Shown here one piece after another: positions 1 to 14,000 of a stretch of 64,000 nt of DNA. Source of the stretch: Amphiura filiformis (taxonomy: Eukaryota > Echinodermata > Ophiuroidea > Amphilepidida > Amphiuridae); the NCBI RefSeq assembly GCF_039555335.1, contig NC_092647.1, positions 10,299,274 through 10,363,273 on the forward strand, in the 5' to 3' direction. Position numbers and translations under genes: made by a program. How positions within the stretch are numbered: the first letter of the stretch is position 1; every line of letters begins with the position of its first letter. Under the pieces are notes generated by a model, which saw nothing but the letters and a program-made list of their open reading frames with translations, was not told where the DNA came from and made no database searches.

Positions 1-1922
1 TTGTGGGATACATGGTAAAATGGCAATTAGGCTGTCTGAACAAGATCAACCTAGTATTCTATATCGTACACAACTGCAGTAAAGATTTACATGAACATAC
101 TGAAGGAAAATTTGGTTTGAACTTTGAAACTGGCCTATACATACTACATGATCTACAATGACATACTGTGAAAGTGGCAATTTTAGCATGAAAATTTTTT
201 CACTTTTTAAAATGGTTTCCCTTTAAATTTGCGATTTTAAGTTTCTTTTTGACTTATACACAAAAGGAATATTTTGCAGGTTGATGTTTTCGCGGTAGCA
301 GCTTGGAACATGAAACGCGAAAATAAATCTAGTACAAAAATGTCCACTTTTACAGTATAGTTAGTGATGAACACACAATGTGATGAAAATGGGCTGTTCC
401 ATTTAAATTTGACATGCCCACTGTGGAAGATTTTGGAAATATCTTCCACAGGGAAAGTATAACATAATTATGCAGCTCCATTTGAATTTCACACACCATA
501 TGATAAAAATTCAAACTGAATCTTCTACAGAGGGTGGGTGAGTTTCAAATAAAGCTGGCAAATGTGGCAATTTCCAAACTCTTACACAGGGGGAATAAGG
601 ACTTTACATGGATTAGCCCAATATTGGTGTCAATCAACACCAATTTAATATTTTAAAGTAATTTCCTATACCTCAATCTAGCTCTAACATATAAAAGACA
701 TTGAGTCTTTTAAGATCCAAACTTTAAGTTTGTTTGGCTTATATAAGGCGAAAATTATTCAGCTTATGTTACTGCGTGCATCAATAAAGTCCCATCTCAC
801 GCCTGTGTAAATCCACATGCTTATGCACCAGTCACGCATTACGCAATGCACAACTAGCGCAAGTACGCCCACCTGTGTGTATGCCACTCTATATCAATAC
901 AAAGTGTTATGAGTCTTATTTTTTCCGCCTTATACAAGCCGAACAAACTTTAGTAGCTATATTAGCCCACTATAATGTTGGTCCTTTATTAGCCAATCAC
1001 CATGGAACTATATCACAAATGTCCTGTATAAGATATTCTGCCCTAAACCAGTGCTTATAAGCCATCTAATAATTTGCCTGTTATAATTTCCCAATTACAA
1101 AAAAGTGCAACTAATGTTAAGCATTTATTTTGTTTATCCCTTCCTAATTCAATGAAATAAAAACTTAGATATCATCATTTTGCTTCCCTACATTATAGAT
1201 ATATTCTATTTCTGTACATACATTTTCACAAATCCACTCTAGCTTAATAAAATTCTAGCTAGAGTTAATTTTCTGCAGCTGCAGTGAAAATTGATGTGGT
1301 TATGAGCTTTTTCCAACTTTTTCCCCCACTGGCTGGCAGCAATTTGTGCTCAGAAGTGTCAATTACAGACAGTGAAAGAATTAAGGTACCAGTTAATTTC
1401 ACCCCTGTATATCCTAAACAAAGACAGATATGACATGATTAGAACCAGCATCCAATAGCTGCATCTCTTATGTCAGATTTAAGACCTCATTTGTTAAAAT
1501 CAGTCAAGAAATAAAGACACAGTGATCCAAAACCCCAAGGAAGATGCAAATTCAGAAGTTGCCGATTGCTCCATTGGATGCCCTATTCATTTGTGCACAA
1601 AGCGTTCTTGAACAAGCGAACTAGCACCATACTTTATCGAATAAAATATTAAAGTGTAATTGATTTCTTTCCTTCCTTGGGTTTTTGATCACCATTTCTT
1701 TAATTATCAACCAATTTAAACGAATGCGGTCTTTTAAAAATCAGAGCTAAAGGGTACAGGTATTGGCTGCTGGTTTTAATTTTGACATATTTGTCTTAGG
1801 ATACACGGTGGTGAACATAACTGGTACATTATTTTTTTTACTGTCTGTATTATACAGCTCTATTCAGTACCCTATCACATAAAATAAATTCATATCTAAC
1901 ATATCTATACCATCACCCTGGG
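1..1922. other. Downstream flank of RFK; no coding signal seen
   Basis: Apart from the MITE fragment near 391-580, this is AT-rich DNA with no exon-like ORF or recognised repeat. It should include RFK 3' UTR, but no polyadenylation site can be assigned with certainty. Confidence 0.5.
391..580. mobile_element. Partial foldback MITE, family 2
   Basis: GGGCTGTTCCATTTAAATTT, then GTGGAAGATTTTGGAAATAT and AGCTCCATTTGAATTTCA, match the left half of the complete copy at 32526-32806. The right arm is missing or strongly diverged. Confidence 0.6.
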
Positions 1923-2035
1923 TTAGCTTCCTCCTTCCCTGAAGAAATTGTCTTCTTTGATTTTGATGTTTTCTGGTTTATCTAATTGGACCTCTGCTTC
2001 AGCTATATCTGATTTGATTGCTGATATTAAGTCAT
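1923..2035 (-). CDS. RFK: RFK last coding exon
   Basis: A strong polypyrimidine acceptor (ttgttattttcttttctcag) precedes ATGACTTAATATC. The exon encodes DDLISAIKSDIAEAEVQLDK then PENIKIKEDNFFREGGS and stops at TAA (1923-1925). It matches the C-terminal helix of RFK (LISAI--DI-EA---L--PE--KIKEDNFF). The vertebrate tail after NFF is replaced by a short REGGS. 3' UTR must lie below 1923; a minus-strand AATAAA occurs near 1126-1131, but its use cannot be shown. Confidence 0.9.
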
Positions 2036-5000
2036 CTGAGAAAAGAAAATAACAAAAAGAAATTAAGTAAATAAATCTGCCCTTACAAATCAAAATGCAG
2101 TCCTGTAAAGCTTGATGTTTTCATGGCATTAAAATGTTCTCGTTTTGGAGAGAATCCATGTTTCTGTGACATGAAATTGTTGCATTTCTACATTTTCTTA
2201 AAGGGAAGTAAAATGTGACACGATCAAGGGAAATGAGTCGGATGTCGCTAATATTGATTTTGAGATATTGGCAAATAAAGTGTTAAAATTCTTTTGTTTT
2301 ACATTGTTTTTAGCGATTGATAAATTGACGTAACTTCACAAAGTTGTATCAACATGGTGTTTTCAGTTTCTGAAAGCTCTTAATGTCTTCTTTAGAAACA
2401 TATGTAAAACTCATTTTCAACCAGGGCCAACATGCGACTCATTCCCCTTGATCATGTCACAAATACTTGCATACATAAAAATTCATGAATCAGCTGAAAT
2501 TTGCACTCCCTGTGTGGAACATTAAAGCCATAATGTACAATCTCATCATATGAAATTGGTTAATTTTTTTCAAACCTGATTTTTTTGGCATACGTGTAAT
2601 GTTTACACATGTCCCAACTTGCACCTAAGTGGAATCAGCCAAATTTGTTGTGTTTGTAGGTTAACAAAGCAAAGGTCGACATAAAGTCAGAATTCAAAGA
2701 ATTATGACTTAAAGTCTTCCTATAGAACTTCATATTAAAGTAAAAATGGCCAAAATAACCAGTAGGGTTTCTTTCACTTTACCTTGTTATTTCAGCTCAA
2801 TATGGACAGAAACCCTTCCCGGCAATTATTTCTAGTACCATTTCAGTATTTTGAATATAGAATAATAAATTTACATTAGGGCTTTAATGTCATGTCTTCC
2901 ACAGGGGGTGTATAGATTTCAACTGGAATTGCCCATTTTTGGAGCGGGATGATAAAAAAACCCACCTGCCTCTCCATTAAAAATCCAATATTTTCAATAT
3001 TTCTCGTGAAACATGCCATATATTGTATTTAAAATTATTATATATATTGTTATGTTGACCTTGTGCTGACTGGGTGGGTACCTTGGGAGACTAGTGCATT
3101 GAAAGGTTTACCCAGGTTCTAAGAATGAAATAAATGTACCGAAGACAGAAGTAGACAGCTGTGTGTTATTTACTGAAGATAGCACACAGTAAATCAGGGT
3201 TACTGATTATTTTGATTTTTTTTTATTACAAGTCCAATTTTTTTAATTCCAGGAACTACTATCTGGTATTTACAGAAAATCAAAACATGTTTTTACATGT
3301 GAAAATTTCAAAGAAACATCATGGGGGAAAACCCAGTTAAATTCTGCACCTTTATGAATTTTTAGCAATGTATAAAATGGCATCATATAGGTATTTAATT
3401 GTATCCAAAAGTTGTAGAAGCATAAGGAATGAAATAAAACAGTCAATTGTGAGGGCACGGTGGCTCAGTGGTTACGGCCTTGGACTCATAATCTGAGAGC
3501 TTGCTCGACGTGCGTGGGTTCGATTCCCGTCCCCACCACCGTGTTGGCGCCCTTGGGCAAGGCGCTTTGCCTCGCTTGCCTCACCCCACCCAGGTGCAAT
3601 GGGAAGCTGTTAGGGGTAGTCACAGTCGTTGTACTGATGGACCCTGCGCCACTTGTAGGCTGCAAACGTGGTTCCGACATATTCTAATGACGGCGGAATA
3701 AATGTAAAGCGCTTAGAGGCTGTTTACGGCATAAAGCGCTATATAAATGTCTACATTTATTTTTATTTATTTTTTAATTAAAAAAATTAACTTACATTGA
3801 TCAAAAATGGTAAAAAATGAAAAGTTTAAATCAGTGATTTTTTTTTTGAAAAAAATCATGTGATTTAAATTGACATAATTTAAATCAAGCAACCCTGCAG
3901 TGAAAGTAGTGATGGGTCAGGCATGTCACGCTTGCTTTCTACTGAAGATAGCATACAGCAAATGTAGCCATGGTGCAGGTGTGCTATCTACTGAAGATAG
4001 CACACAGCAAATGAAGCCATGGGGCAGACGTGCTATCTACTGAAGATAGCACACAGCAAATGTAGCCATGGAGCAGGTGTGCTATCTACTGAAGTTAACA
4101 CACAGCAAATGTAACCATGGGGCAGGCGTGCTATCTACTGAAGTTAACACACAGCAAATGTAACCATGGTGCAGGCGTGATATATACTGAAGATAACACA
4201 TACCAAATGTAGCTATGTGGCAGGATCTACTGAAGATAGCATACAGCAAATGTAGCCATGGGGCAGGTGTGTTATCTACTGAAGATAGCACACAGCAAGC
4301 AAATGTAGCCATGGGGCAGGTGTGCTATCTACTGAGGATAACACATATACCAAATGTAGCCATTGGGCAAGTGTGCTATCTACTGAAGATAGCACATACC
4401 AAATGTAGCTATGAGGCAGGTGTGGTATCTACTGAAGATAGCACACAGTAAATGTAGCCATAGGGGCAGGTGTGCTATCTACTGAAGATAACACATACCA
4501 AATACAATACACTACTGAAAATAGCACACAGCAAATGTAGCCATGGGGTAGGTGTGATATCTACTGAAGATAACACACAGCACATGTAGCCATGGGGCAG
4601 GTGTGCTATCTACTGAAGATAGTACACAGCAAATGAAGCCATGGGGCAGGTGTGCTATCTGCTGAAGATAGCAAACAGTAAATGTAGCCATGGTGCAGGT
4701 GTGCTATCTACTGAAGATAGCACACAATAAATGTAGCCGTAGCAGGTGTGCTATCTACTGAAGATAACACACAGCAAATCAAGCCATGGGGCAGGTGTGC
4801 TATCTACTGAAGATATCACACAGCAAATGAAGCCATGGGGCAGGTGTGCTATCTACTGAAGATAGCACACAATAAATGTAGCCATGGGGCAGGTGTGCTA
4901 TCTGCTGAAGATAGCACATACCAAATGTAGCTATGATGCAGGTGTGCTATCTACTGAAGATAGCACACAGTAAATGTAGCCATGGGGGCAGGTGTGCTAT

Positions 5001-8000
5001 CTACTGAAGATAACACACAGCAAATCAAGCCATGGGGCAGGTGTGCTATCTACTGAAGATATCACACAGCAAATGAAGCCATGGGGCAGGTGTGCTATCT
5101 ACTGAAGATAGCACACAGCAAATGAAGCCATGGGGCAGGTGTGCTATCTACTGAAGATAACACACAGCAAATCAAGCCATGGGGCAGGTGTGCTATCTAC
5201 TGAAGATATCACACAGCAAATGAAGCCATGGGGCAGGTGTGCTATCTACTGAAGATAGCACACAATAAATGTAGCCATGGGGCAGGTGTGCTATCTACTG
5301 AAGATAGCACACAACAAATGAAACCATGGGGCAGGTGTGCTATCTACTGAAGATAGCACACAATAAATGTAGCCATGGGGCAGGTGTGCTATCTACTGAA
5401 GATATCACACAGCAAATCAAGCCATGGGGCAGGTGTGCTATCTACTGAAGATAGCACACAATAAATGTAGCCATGGGGCAGGTGTGCTATCTACTGAAGA
5501 TATCACACAGCAAATGAAGCCATAGCAGGTGTGCTATCTACTGAAGATAGCACACAATAAATGTAGCCATGGGGCAGGTGTGCTATCTACTGAAGATATC
5601 ACACAGCAAATGAAGCCATGGGGCAGGTGTGCTATCTACTGAAGATAGCACACAATAAATGTAGCCATAGGGCAGGTGTGCTATCTACTGAAGATAGCAC
5701 ACAGTAAATGAAGCTATGAGGCAGGTGTGCTATCTACTGAAGATAGCACACAGCAAATGACCATGGGGCAGGTGTGCTATCTACTGAAGATAGCACACAA
5801 TAAATGTGGCCATGGGGCAGGTGTGCTATCTACTGAAGATAACACACAGCAAATGTAGCCATGGGGCAGGTGTGCTATCTACTGAAGATAGCACACAGCA
5901 AATATAGCCATGGGGCAGATGTGCTATCTACTGAAGATAACACACAGCAAATCAAGCCATGGGGCAGGTGTGCTATCTACTGAAGATATCACACAGCAAA
6001 TCAAGCCATGGGGCAGGTGTGCTATCTACTGAAGATAGCACACAGCAAATGAAGCCATGGGGCAGGTGTGCTATCTACTGAAGATAGCACACAATAAATG
6101 TAGCCATGGGGCAGGTGTGCTATCTACTGAAGATATCACACAGCAAATGAAGCCATGGGGCAGGTGTGCTATCTACTGAAGATAGCACACAATAAATGTA
6201 GCCATGGGGCAGGTGTGCTATCTACTGAAGATAGCAAACAGTAAATGTAGCTATGAGGCAGGTGTGCTATCTACTGAAGATAGCACACAGCAAATGAAGC
6301 CATGGGGCAGGTGTGCTATCTACTGAAGATAGCAAACAGTAAATGTAGCTATGAGGCAGGTGTGCTATCTACTGAAGATAGCACACAGCAAATGAAGCCA
6401 TGGGGCAGGTGTGCTATCTACTGAAGATAGCACACAATAAATGTAGCCATGGGGCAGGTGTGCTATCTACTGAAGATATCACACAGCAAATGAAGCCATG
6501 GGGCAGGTGTGCTATCTACTGAAGATAGCACACAATAAATGTAGCCATGGGGCAGGTGTGCTATCTACTGAAGATAACACATAGTGAATGTAGCCATTGG
6601 GCAGGTGGGCTATCTATTTATATATTTATTATAGCTATGAGGCAGGTGTGCTATCTACTGAAGATATCACACAGCAAATGAAGCCATGGGGCAGGTGTGC
6701 TATCTACTGAAGATAGCACACAATAAATGTAGCCATGGGGCAGGTGTGCTATCTACTGAAGATAACACACAGCAAATGTAGCCATGGGGCAGGTGTGCTA
6801 TCTACTGAAGATAGCACACAGCAAATGTAGCCATGGGGCAGGTGTGCTATCTACTGAAGATAACACACAGCAAATCAAGCCATGGGGCAGGTGTGCTATC
6901 TACTGAAGATATCACACAGCAAATCAAAGCCATAAGCAGGTGTGCTATCTACTGAAGATAGCACACAGCAAATGTAGCCATGGGGCAGGTGTGCTATCTA
7001 CTGAAGATATCACACAGCAAATAAAGCCATGGGGCAGGTGTGCTATCTACTGAAGATAGCACACAATAAATGTAGCCATGGGGCAGGTGTGCTATCTACT
7101 GAAGATAACACACAGCAAATCAAGCCATGGGGCAGGTGTGCTATCTACTGAAGATATCACACAGCAAATGAAGCCATGGGGCAGGTGTGCTATCTACTGA
7201 AGATAGCACACAATAAATGTAGCCATGGGGCAGGTGTGCTATCTACTGAAGATAACACACAGCAAATCAAGCCATGGGGCAGGTGTGCTATCTGCTGAAG
7301 ATAGCACATAATAAATGTAGCCATGGGGCAGGTGTGCTATCTACTGAAGATAGCACACAGTAAATGAAACCATGGGGTAGGTGTGAAATCTCCTGAAAAT
7401 AGCAAAGAGTAAATGTAGCCATGGAGTAGGTGTGCTACCTGCTGAAGATAGCACACAATAAATGTAGCCATTGGGCAGGTGTGCTATCTACTGAAGATAA
7501 CACATAGTGAATGTAGCCATTGGGCAGGTGGGCTATCTACTGAAGATAACACATAGTGAATGTAGCCATTGGGCAGGTGGGCTATCTACTGAAAAGAGCA
7601 CTTACCAAATGTAGCTATGAGGCAGGTGTGCTATCTACTGAAGATAGCACACAGCAAATGTAGCCACGGGGCAGGTGTGCTATCTGCTGAAGATAGCACA
7701 CAATAAATGTAGCCATTGGGCAGGTGTGCTATCTACTGAAGATAACACATAGTGAATGTAGCCATTGGGCAGGTGGGCTATCTACTGAAAATAGCACTTA
7801 CCAAATGTATCTATGAGGCAGGTGTGCTATCTACTGAAGATAACACATAATAAAGATATCACACAATAAATACAGCCATGGCACAGGTGTGCTATCAACT
7901 TTTAGATAGCACACAGCAATTGTAGCCATGTGACAGGTATGCTATCTATTGAAGATAACACACAATAAATGTAGCCATGGGCATGCAGGGACAAATGATT

Positions 8001-11000
8001 TATAGCCAATTGCACTGAAAAAACCCCAAGAAACTGTGTGGAAATGCGCGTAAAAAAACACCCAGCTAATTGCGCACAGAGAACGCGAAACTTTAATACC
8101 TAAAACACACATATAAAACAGGCAGAAAAACAAGGCTGACATTACAATAAAGACAAATAAAAGACCATTTTTGTTCACATTTCATAGTGAATTGTGCTGA
8201 AAAACGTAAATTTTGTGGAACAAATGTAATTGCGCGGAGAAAGGAAAATTTCATGGCAGGTGTGCTAAATGAAGATAACAAATAATAAAGATAACACAAT
8301 AAATTCAGCCATGGCACAGGTATGCTATCTACTTATTAAGATAGCACACAGTATTTGTAGCCATGTTGGTGGTGTGCTATCTACTGAAGATAGCACACAA
8401 TAAATTCAGTCATGGCACAGGTGTGCTATCTACTGAAGATAACACATAGTGAATGTAACCATTGGGCAGGTGGGCTATCTACTGAAAAGAGCACTTACCA
8501 AATGTAGCTATGAGGCAGGTGTGCTAACTACTAAAGATAGCACACAATAAATACAGCCACGGCACAGGTGTGCTATCTAAAAGGTGTGCTATCTACTTTT
8601 AGATAGCGCACAGTAATTGTAGCCATGTGACAGGTATGCTATCTATTGAAGATAACACACAATAAATGTAGCTATGGGCATGCAGGGACAAATGATTTAT
8701 AGCCAATTGCCCTGAAAAAAACACACCAAGAAACTGTGAGGAAATGCGTGTAAAAAACCAGCTAATTGCGCACAAAGGCGAAACTTAAAATACATAAAAC
8801 ACACATATAAAACACAGGCAGAAAAACAAGGCTGACATTACAAAACAGACAAACAAAAGACCGTATTTGTTCACATTTCATAGTATATTGTGCTGAAAAA
8901 CATAAATTTTGTGGAACAAATGTAATTGCGCAGAGAAAGGAAAATTTCATGGCCATGATGGCAGGTGTGCTAAATGAAGATAACAAATAATAAAGATAAC
9001 ACAATAAATTCAGTCATGGCACAGGTATGATATCTACTTATTAAGATAGCACACAGTAATTGTAGCCATGTGGCTGATGTGCTATCTACTGAAGATAGCA
9101 CACAACAAATGTAGCCATGGGGCAGGTGTGCTATCTACTGAAGATAGCACACAACAAATGTAGCCATGGGGCAGGTGTGCTTTCTACTAAAGATAGCACA
9201 CAGTAATTGTAGCTATGTAGCAGGTGTGCTATCTACTGAATAAAACACATATGTAGCCATGGAACAGGTCTGTTTTCTACTGAAGATAATACACAGCAAA
9301 TTCAACTATGAGGTACAAAAAAAACACACGCAGAATCGCAGATAAAACATGGCAAATGTAGCCACTGGGCAATCATGTTATCTACTGAAAATAACATGTA
9401 GTATACAGACAACAACGTGCAATTGAATTGATCTTCACATATTTACAGCACTGCTGCTTTCATCAATTTTTATTACTTTTGGATGGATAAAATACTGGTA
9501 TTTTCAAAATGAGAATATTGATAAGTCATTTTCTTTTAAGCTTTCAACATGATCACTGATAGTATGTTTACCATCACATTTGTACACCATAAGACTTACC
9601 TAATGATTTGAAGCTCTTTTCAGGTCTGACATAGCCAACTACTGCTATACTTAATGTGCAACCATAGAAATCATCCTTGAAAGTGTGCATTATATGTGTT
9701 TCCTGTATGATGATACAAAAAAGGAAAAAAGTGAGAAAAGGTACTACAAACAAGTTTACTCTAAAAAAAACCCTTACAAATCACATCTATATACATGTAA
9801 CTTGGATTTGAACACTTACTGCCCCAGAGTGGGGTGGGGTGGGTGGGGTGGGGTGGGATGTGTTATTCAAACAATTTTGTACAAGGATATGCCATGTGCA
9901 CAGACTTTCGGATGCTGACTTTCTCTTAACACCTATTTTTGTTTGCAACTTTTTCCAGTCAACCAATTGGGGGCAATGTAAGCTATCTTATCTGGTTTTT
10001 GAGAAAAGTGCCAAATTTGATTTTCCATATCAATTTTTTTCAGTCCACCATAACCCTAAGTATCCAAATTGACAAAAATTGCATATTGTGTTCTAAACAC
10101 ACAAATCTAGAATGTGTTTCTCAAATGTTTGAATTTATCCTTCTTTCTAAAAACATAGGTCAAAAGGATCAAAATTAGACTTTTTTCATTTTGACCAAAA
10201 TTTTGGAAGGTATATATATTTAAGACAAAAAAAAATTCAAAAATTGATACGTATTTATTTTAAAACCAACATGTATATTAAAATAGAATAATACTTTCAT
10301 TTTTATCTGTTAATCTCTTTCTTCCTCATCCCATATCTTAAATGCAAATCACTGTTCCAATCTTATTGCAATCTTACACATGTAATGCAGTACTGGGCTA
10401 TTCCAGTTGAAATCCACCCCCCCCCCCTATGGAAGACATGACCTTTATCTCCCACACAGTGGGTGTAAATTTTGAATGGAGTTGCCCATTCAGATAACCC
10501 TATTTGAAATTCACACTCCCTGTGTGACATCCATAGGGCGTGTATGGGGGAGGGTTACAAATGGAATGACCCATTCCCTCCGGATATCCTATTATGAATA
10601 AACTACTGTCAGAGAGGATATCTTTCCCTTCCCAGAATCCTTTGCAACATGAAGCATCACCACTTTCCAGTAAATGACACTCCTATTACTTTGAACAGAT
10701 TCCTTTTGTTTTCATGTTGAGAATAGTCTGGCTAAGCAGGGTCAGAATTTTGGCGTGAATCAGAGATCCGGATCAATTCTAGCAAAGATTCTTGTAAACA
10801 GTTTTGTGTGAATCAAAATTGGTTCCCGCAAACGTTTGTAGTTTACACAGAAGTTGATTTGCGGGAATCAAATGATTCCCGCAAACAGGGATGTAGCTAC
10901 AGTGGGCGGTGGTGGGCGGCAGAGCCCACCACTGTTTTAGAGCCCACCACTCCGCTGAAATTTTGGCACTGGAGCCCACCACTCAGAGGCCAAAATTGCA

Positions 11001-14000
11001 CAATTTTATTGAATTAGTCAAGAATTTGGTCCATTTTGGCAAAAAAATGGCCAAATATGCAAGATTTTCATTAAATGCCGCCCACCACTAAAACTTTTTT
11101 AGTTACAACCCTGCCCGCAAATTAATTGAATTGCAAGAATCAAGATTGATTCTCACACTGTGAAATGAAATTCTGACCCTGGATAGTCAAGAAATAAACA
11201 TATTTTGCAAGATCTGGATCAGTACAGGAAATTAAATTGGAAGAAATGCATTGTGGGAAGTGTAAGACATCTTCTCAACCTACATGTAAACACAACCACT
11301 TTATACAACAACTTATTTGATACAATTCTATGTGTTCCAGCTGAAGCATTTTTTGAAGGTTTATGCAGTGAGTTGAATCTTATATACAATCGTATGCACT
11401 GATTTAATCCAGCTGTGCACACCATCAGATCTTTTGGGACAATTCTATTTAAATAAAACTTGCTGTGTTATCTGTATTGGGCTGTGGCTTGGATGTATGT
11501 ATACATACATATTCTCTCTTACACAAGCTATACATGTATAAGGAAAACAATTCATGTAAACTTTCATGTAAAATTCATGGCAATCATAACAAAACATTGG
11601 TCGGCGCAAGCAAAGCACCGCGTATGTCGCTCATTAACAGGGCGCTCGTGTCAATCTGAGCAAGGGACTGCCGTTCTTCTCTGAAACTGAGTGTAAGAAA
11701 TAATAACCACCACCCCATGACCTTAGGATTAGGCTATTCCAGTTGAAAACCCTCTATAGAAGATGTGACCTTGATCTCCTAAACAGGGAGTGTGGATTTC
11801 AAATGGATTCACCCATCCAGATAACTCCATTTGAAATTCACACTCCCTGTGTGGGAGATTAAGGTCACATCTTCCATAGGGGGTGTATGGAGTTCAACTG
11901 GAATAGCCCATTAGGGTTCAGTTTAGGATTAGGATTAAGACATTTGGATACTGAGGATTAAAGCCATGGTTGGGGTGATGGCCACAAGTCTAAACTATAA
12001 TAAAACACCAGCTCAGTCCTTATGAAAAAAAATCTACTATCTACAACATAGACCCACGTCTACACTGATCCAAAGTGAAAATGTTCCAGTACTAAATTTG
12101 TGATTCCGAATAAATCACTTGAGCAAAGACATTCAAGACTTTTGTTTACTTGTATAAGTTCAAGTTGTATTTCAATTATTTCAAAGAAAGTCCCAAATAC
12201 TACACTTCCTTTTCATGTTGATCCAAGATTTTCCATTTCCTTATTAAAAAGCTCCTTCCATGTTGGCAAGACGTCATCGATTTCATAACCAAAATATTTT
12301 ACCAAATCTTAAGTGGGTGGATTTGTAAATCATCTGCATGACCCAGCACTTCAATTATTTGCATTAGCCAGCATCTGAGACTTTACACCATCTCTGCTTA
12401 CATCACACTGTCTCCTCTTCACTATATAAGCCAAAATGGCCTCATTTATCATGACAAAGTTCCATAATCTCAATTCAGCAAACATAGCCTGAAAGTTGAC
12501 CTGGAGTTGTGGAGTATGAGTTTTTGTACCCAATACATTTAAAGGTCACTAAATACTGCACAAGCATATTGGGGTTCAAGAATTGTGCCCTTGGGGATTG
12601 GAATGTATGAGGATCTGAAACATGCTCATCTACCCATGGCACAGTTCCTTAAACCCAACATATTTTCATATTATAACAGAATGACCGTTGGATGTGTTGG
12701 AGACAAACACTCATACTCCATGACTCAAGGTCAATTGTTTTTGAGATGTGATAGTTATGGAGATTACTAGTGAACTGTGCCACTGGGAATGCAACTATTG
12801 TTGAGTGTTATTTGACTCAATTGCAGCTAACATGCGACACGTGCCTTCCAAATATAATCAATGCTAAGCTATTTATTTTCACTTTTCCACTGTTTGGAGG
12901 TCATAACTTTGCTTTTATAACAATCACAGCTAACGTGTGACACGTGCCTTTCCTCCCAATACAGATGACATGCTACCTATTTATTTATTTTCACTTTTCC
13001 ACTGTTTGGAGGTCATAACTATGCTTTTACAACAATCACAGCTAACGTGCGACACGTGCCTTTCCTCCCAATACAGATGACAGGCTATCTATTTATTTAT
13101 TTTCACTTTTCCACTGTTTGGAGGTCATAACTATGCTTTTACAACAATCACAGCTAACGTGTGACACGTACCTTTCCTCCCAATAAAGTCTTAAAGGAAG
13201 TGTAAAATAATATGTATTGCAGTGAAGGGCAAGTCATTAAAATTGTCATTACAGGGCCTACTTATGCAATGAAAACTTGAGCAAAAACATATGGCAAACA
13301 GCAGTATTAGTTGAAGCCCCATTCAAATAGATACATGTACCTACCTTCTCTATTGTGGAATAGCAGGATCCATATTTTTTCAGTTTTATTAAAAAAACCT
13401 GCAGCATACTCTTAATTAATACATTGATCTTGCAGCAAATGGTCGAGTCATAAAAGACACCAATAATAACATAATATTTCCATGCAATGCAGGTGGTGGC
13501 CGCATTGCATTCTCTAAATTCAGTATATTTTCATCGTCAACCGTGTAATTGAATGGGATTATTTTGACATTTTAAAATGCTTGAAATATCACAAACAAAT
13601 AGGCATATGTTGATAAATAATATAAATACAAGCTAAAACCGTTGGGGTTCGATAATCGAACCCCACAAAACTAACCGAGTATATGGAAAATGCCATACGG
13701 CCGGGCGGTTTCACAAGTTGCCGGCTCGATCATGTCATCCACCGCCTGATGCAATGTATGTCTTGCACTTATTGAATTTTAATTCAATAAGTTCAATTCA
13801 ATTTTTTAAAAAGGCCAATAAATTAAAACAGACGTTTTGGGCATGTTCACCCGCCCGAGAACAATCATAGCAAAATCTGGTTGACTTTTAAGATTTTCCG
13901 AATGAGCAAATCGCTGTCTGCTGATAATGCCTCTAAATGAGAGGAGATTTATTTATTTTCACTTTTCCACTGTTTAGAAATCATTACTTTGCTTTTAAAC

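Noticed and set aside
3460-3701. Overlapping ORFs on both strands of the SINE
   Set aside because: They are translations of the tRNA head and central domain of a SINE.
3900-9400. CRISPR-like array of regular hairpin repeats
   Set aside because: The whole 49-bp unit repeats with no unique spacers, and the setting is an intron of an animal gene.
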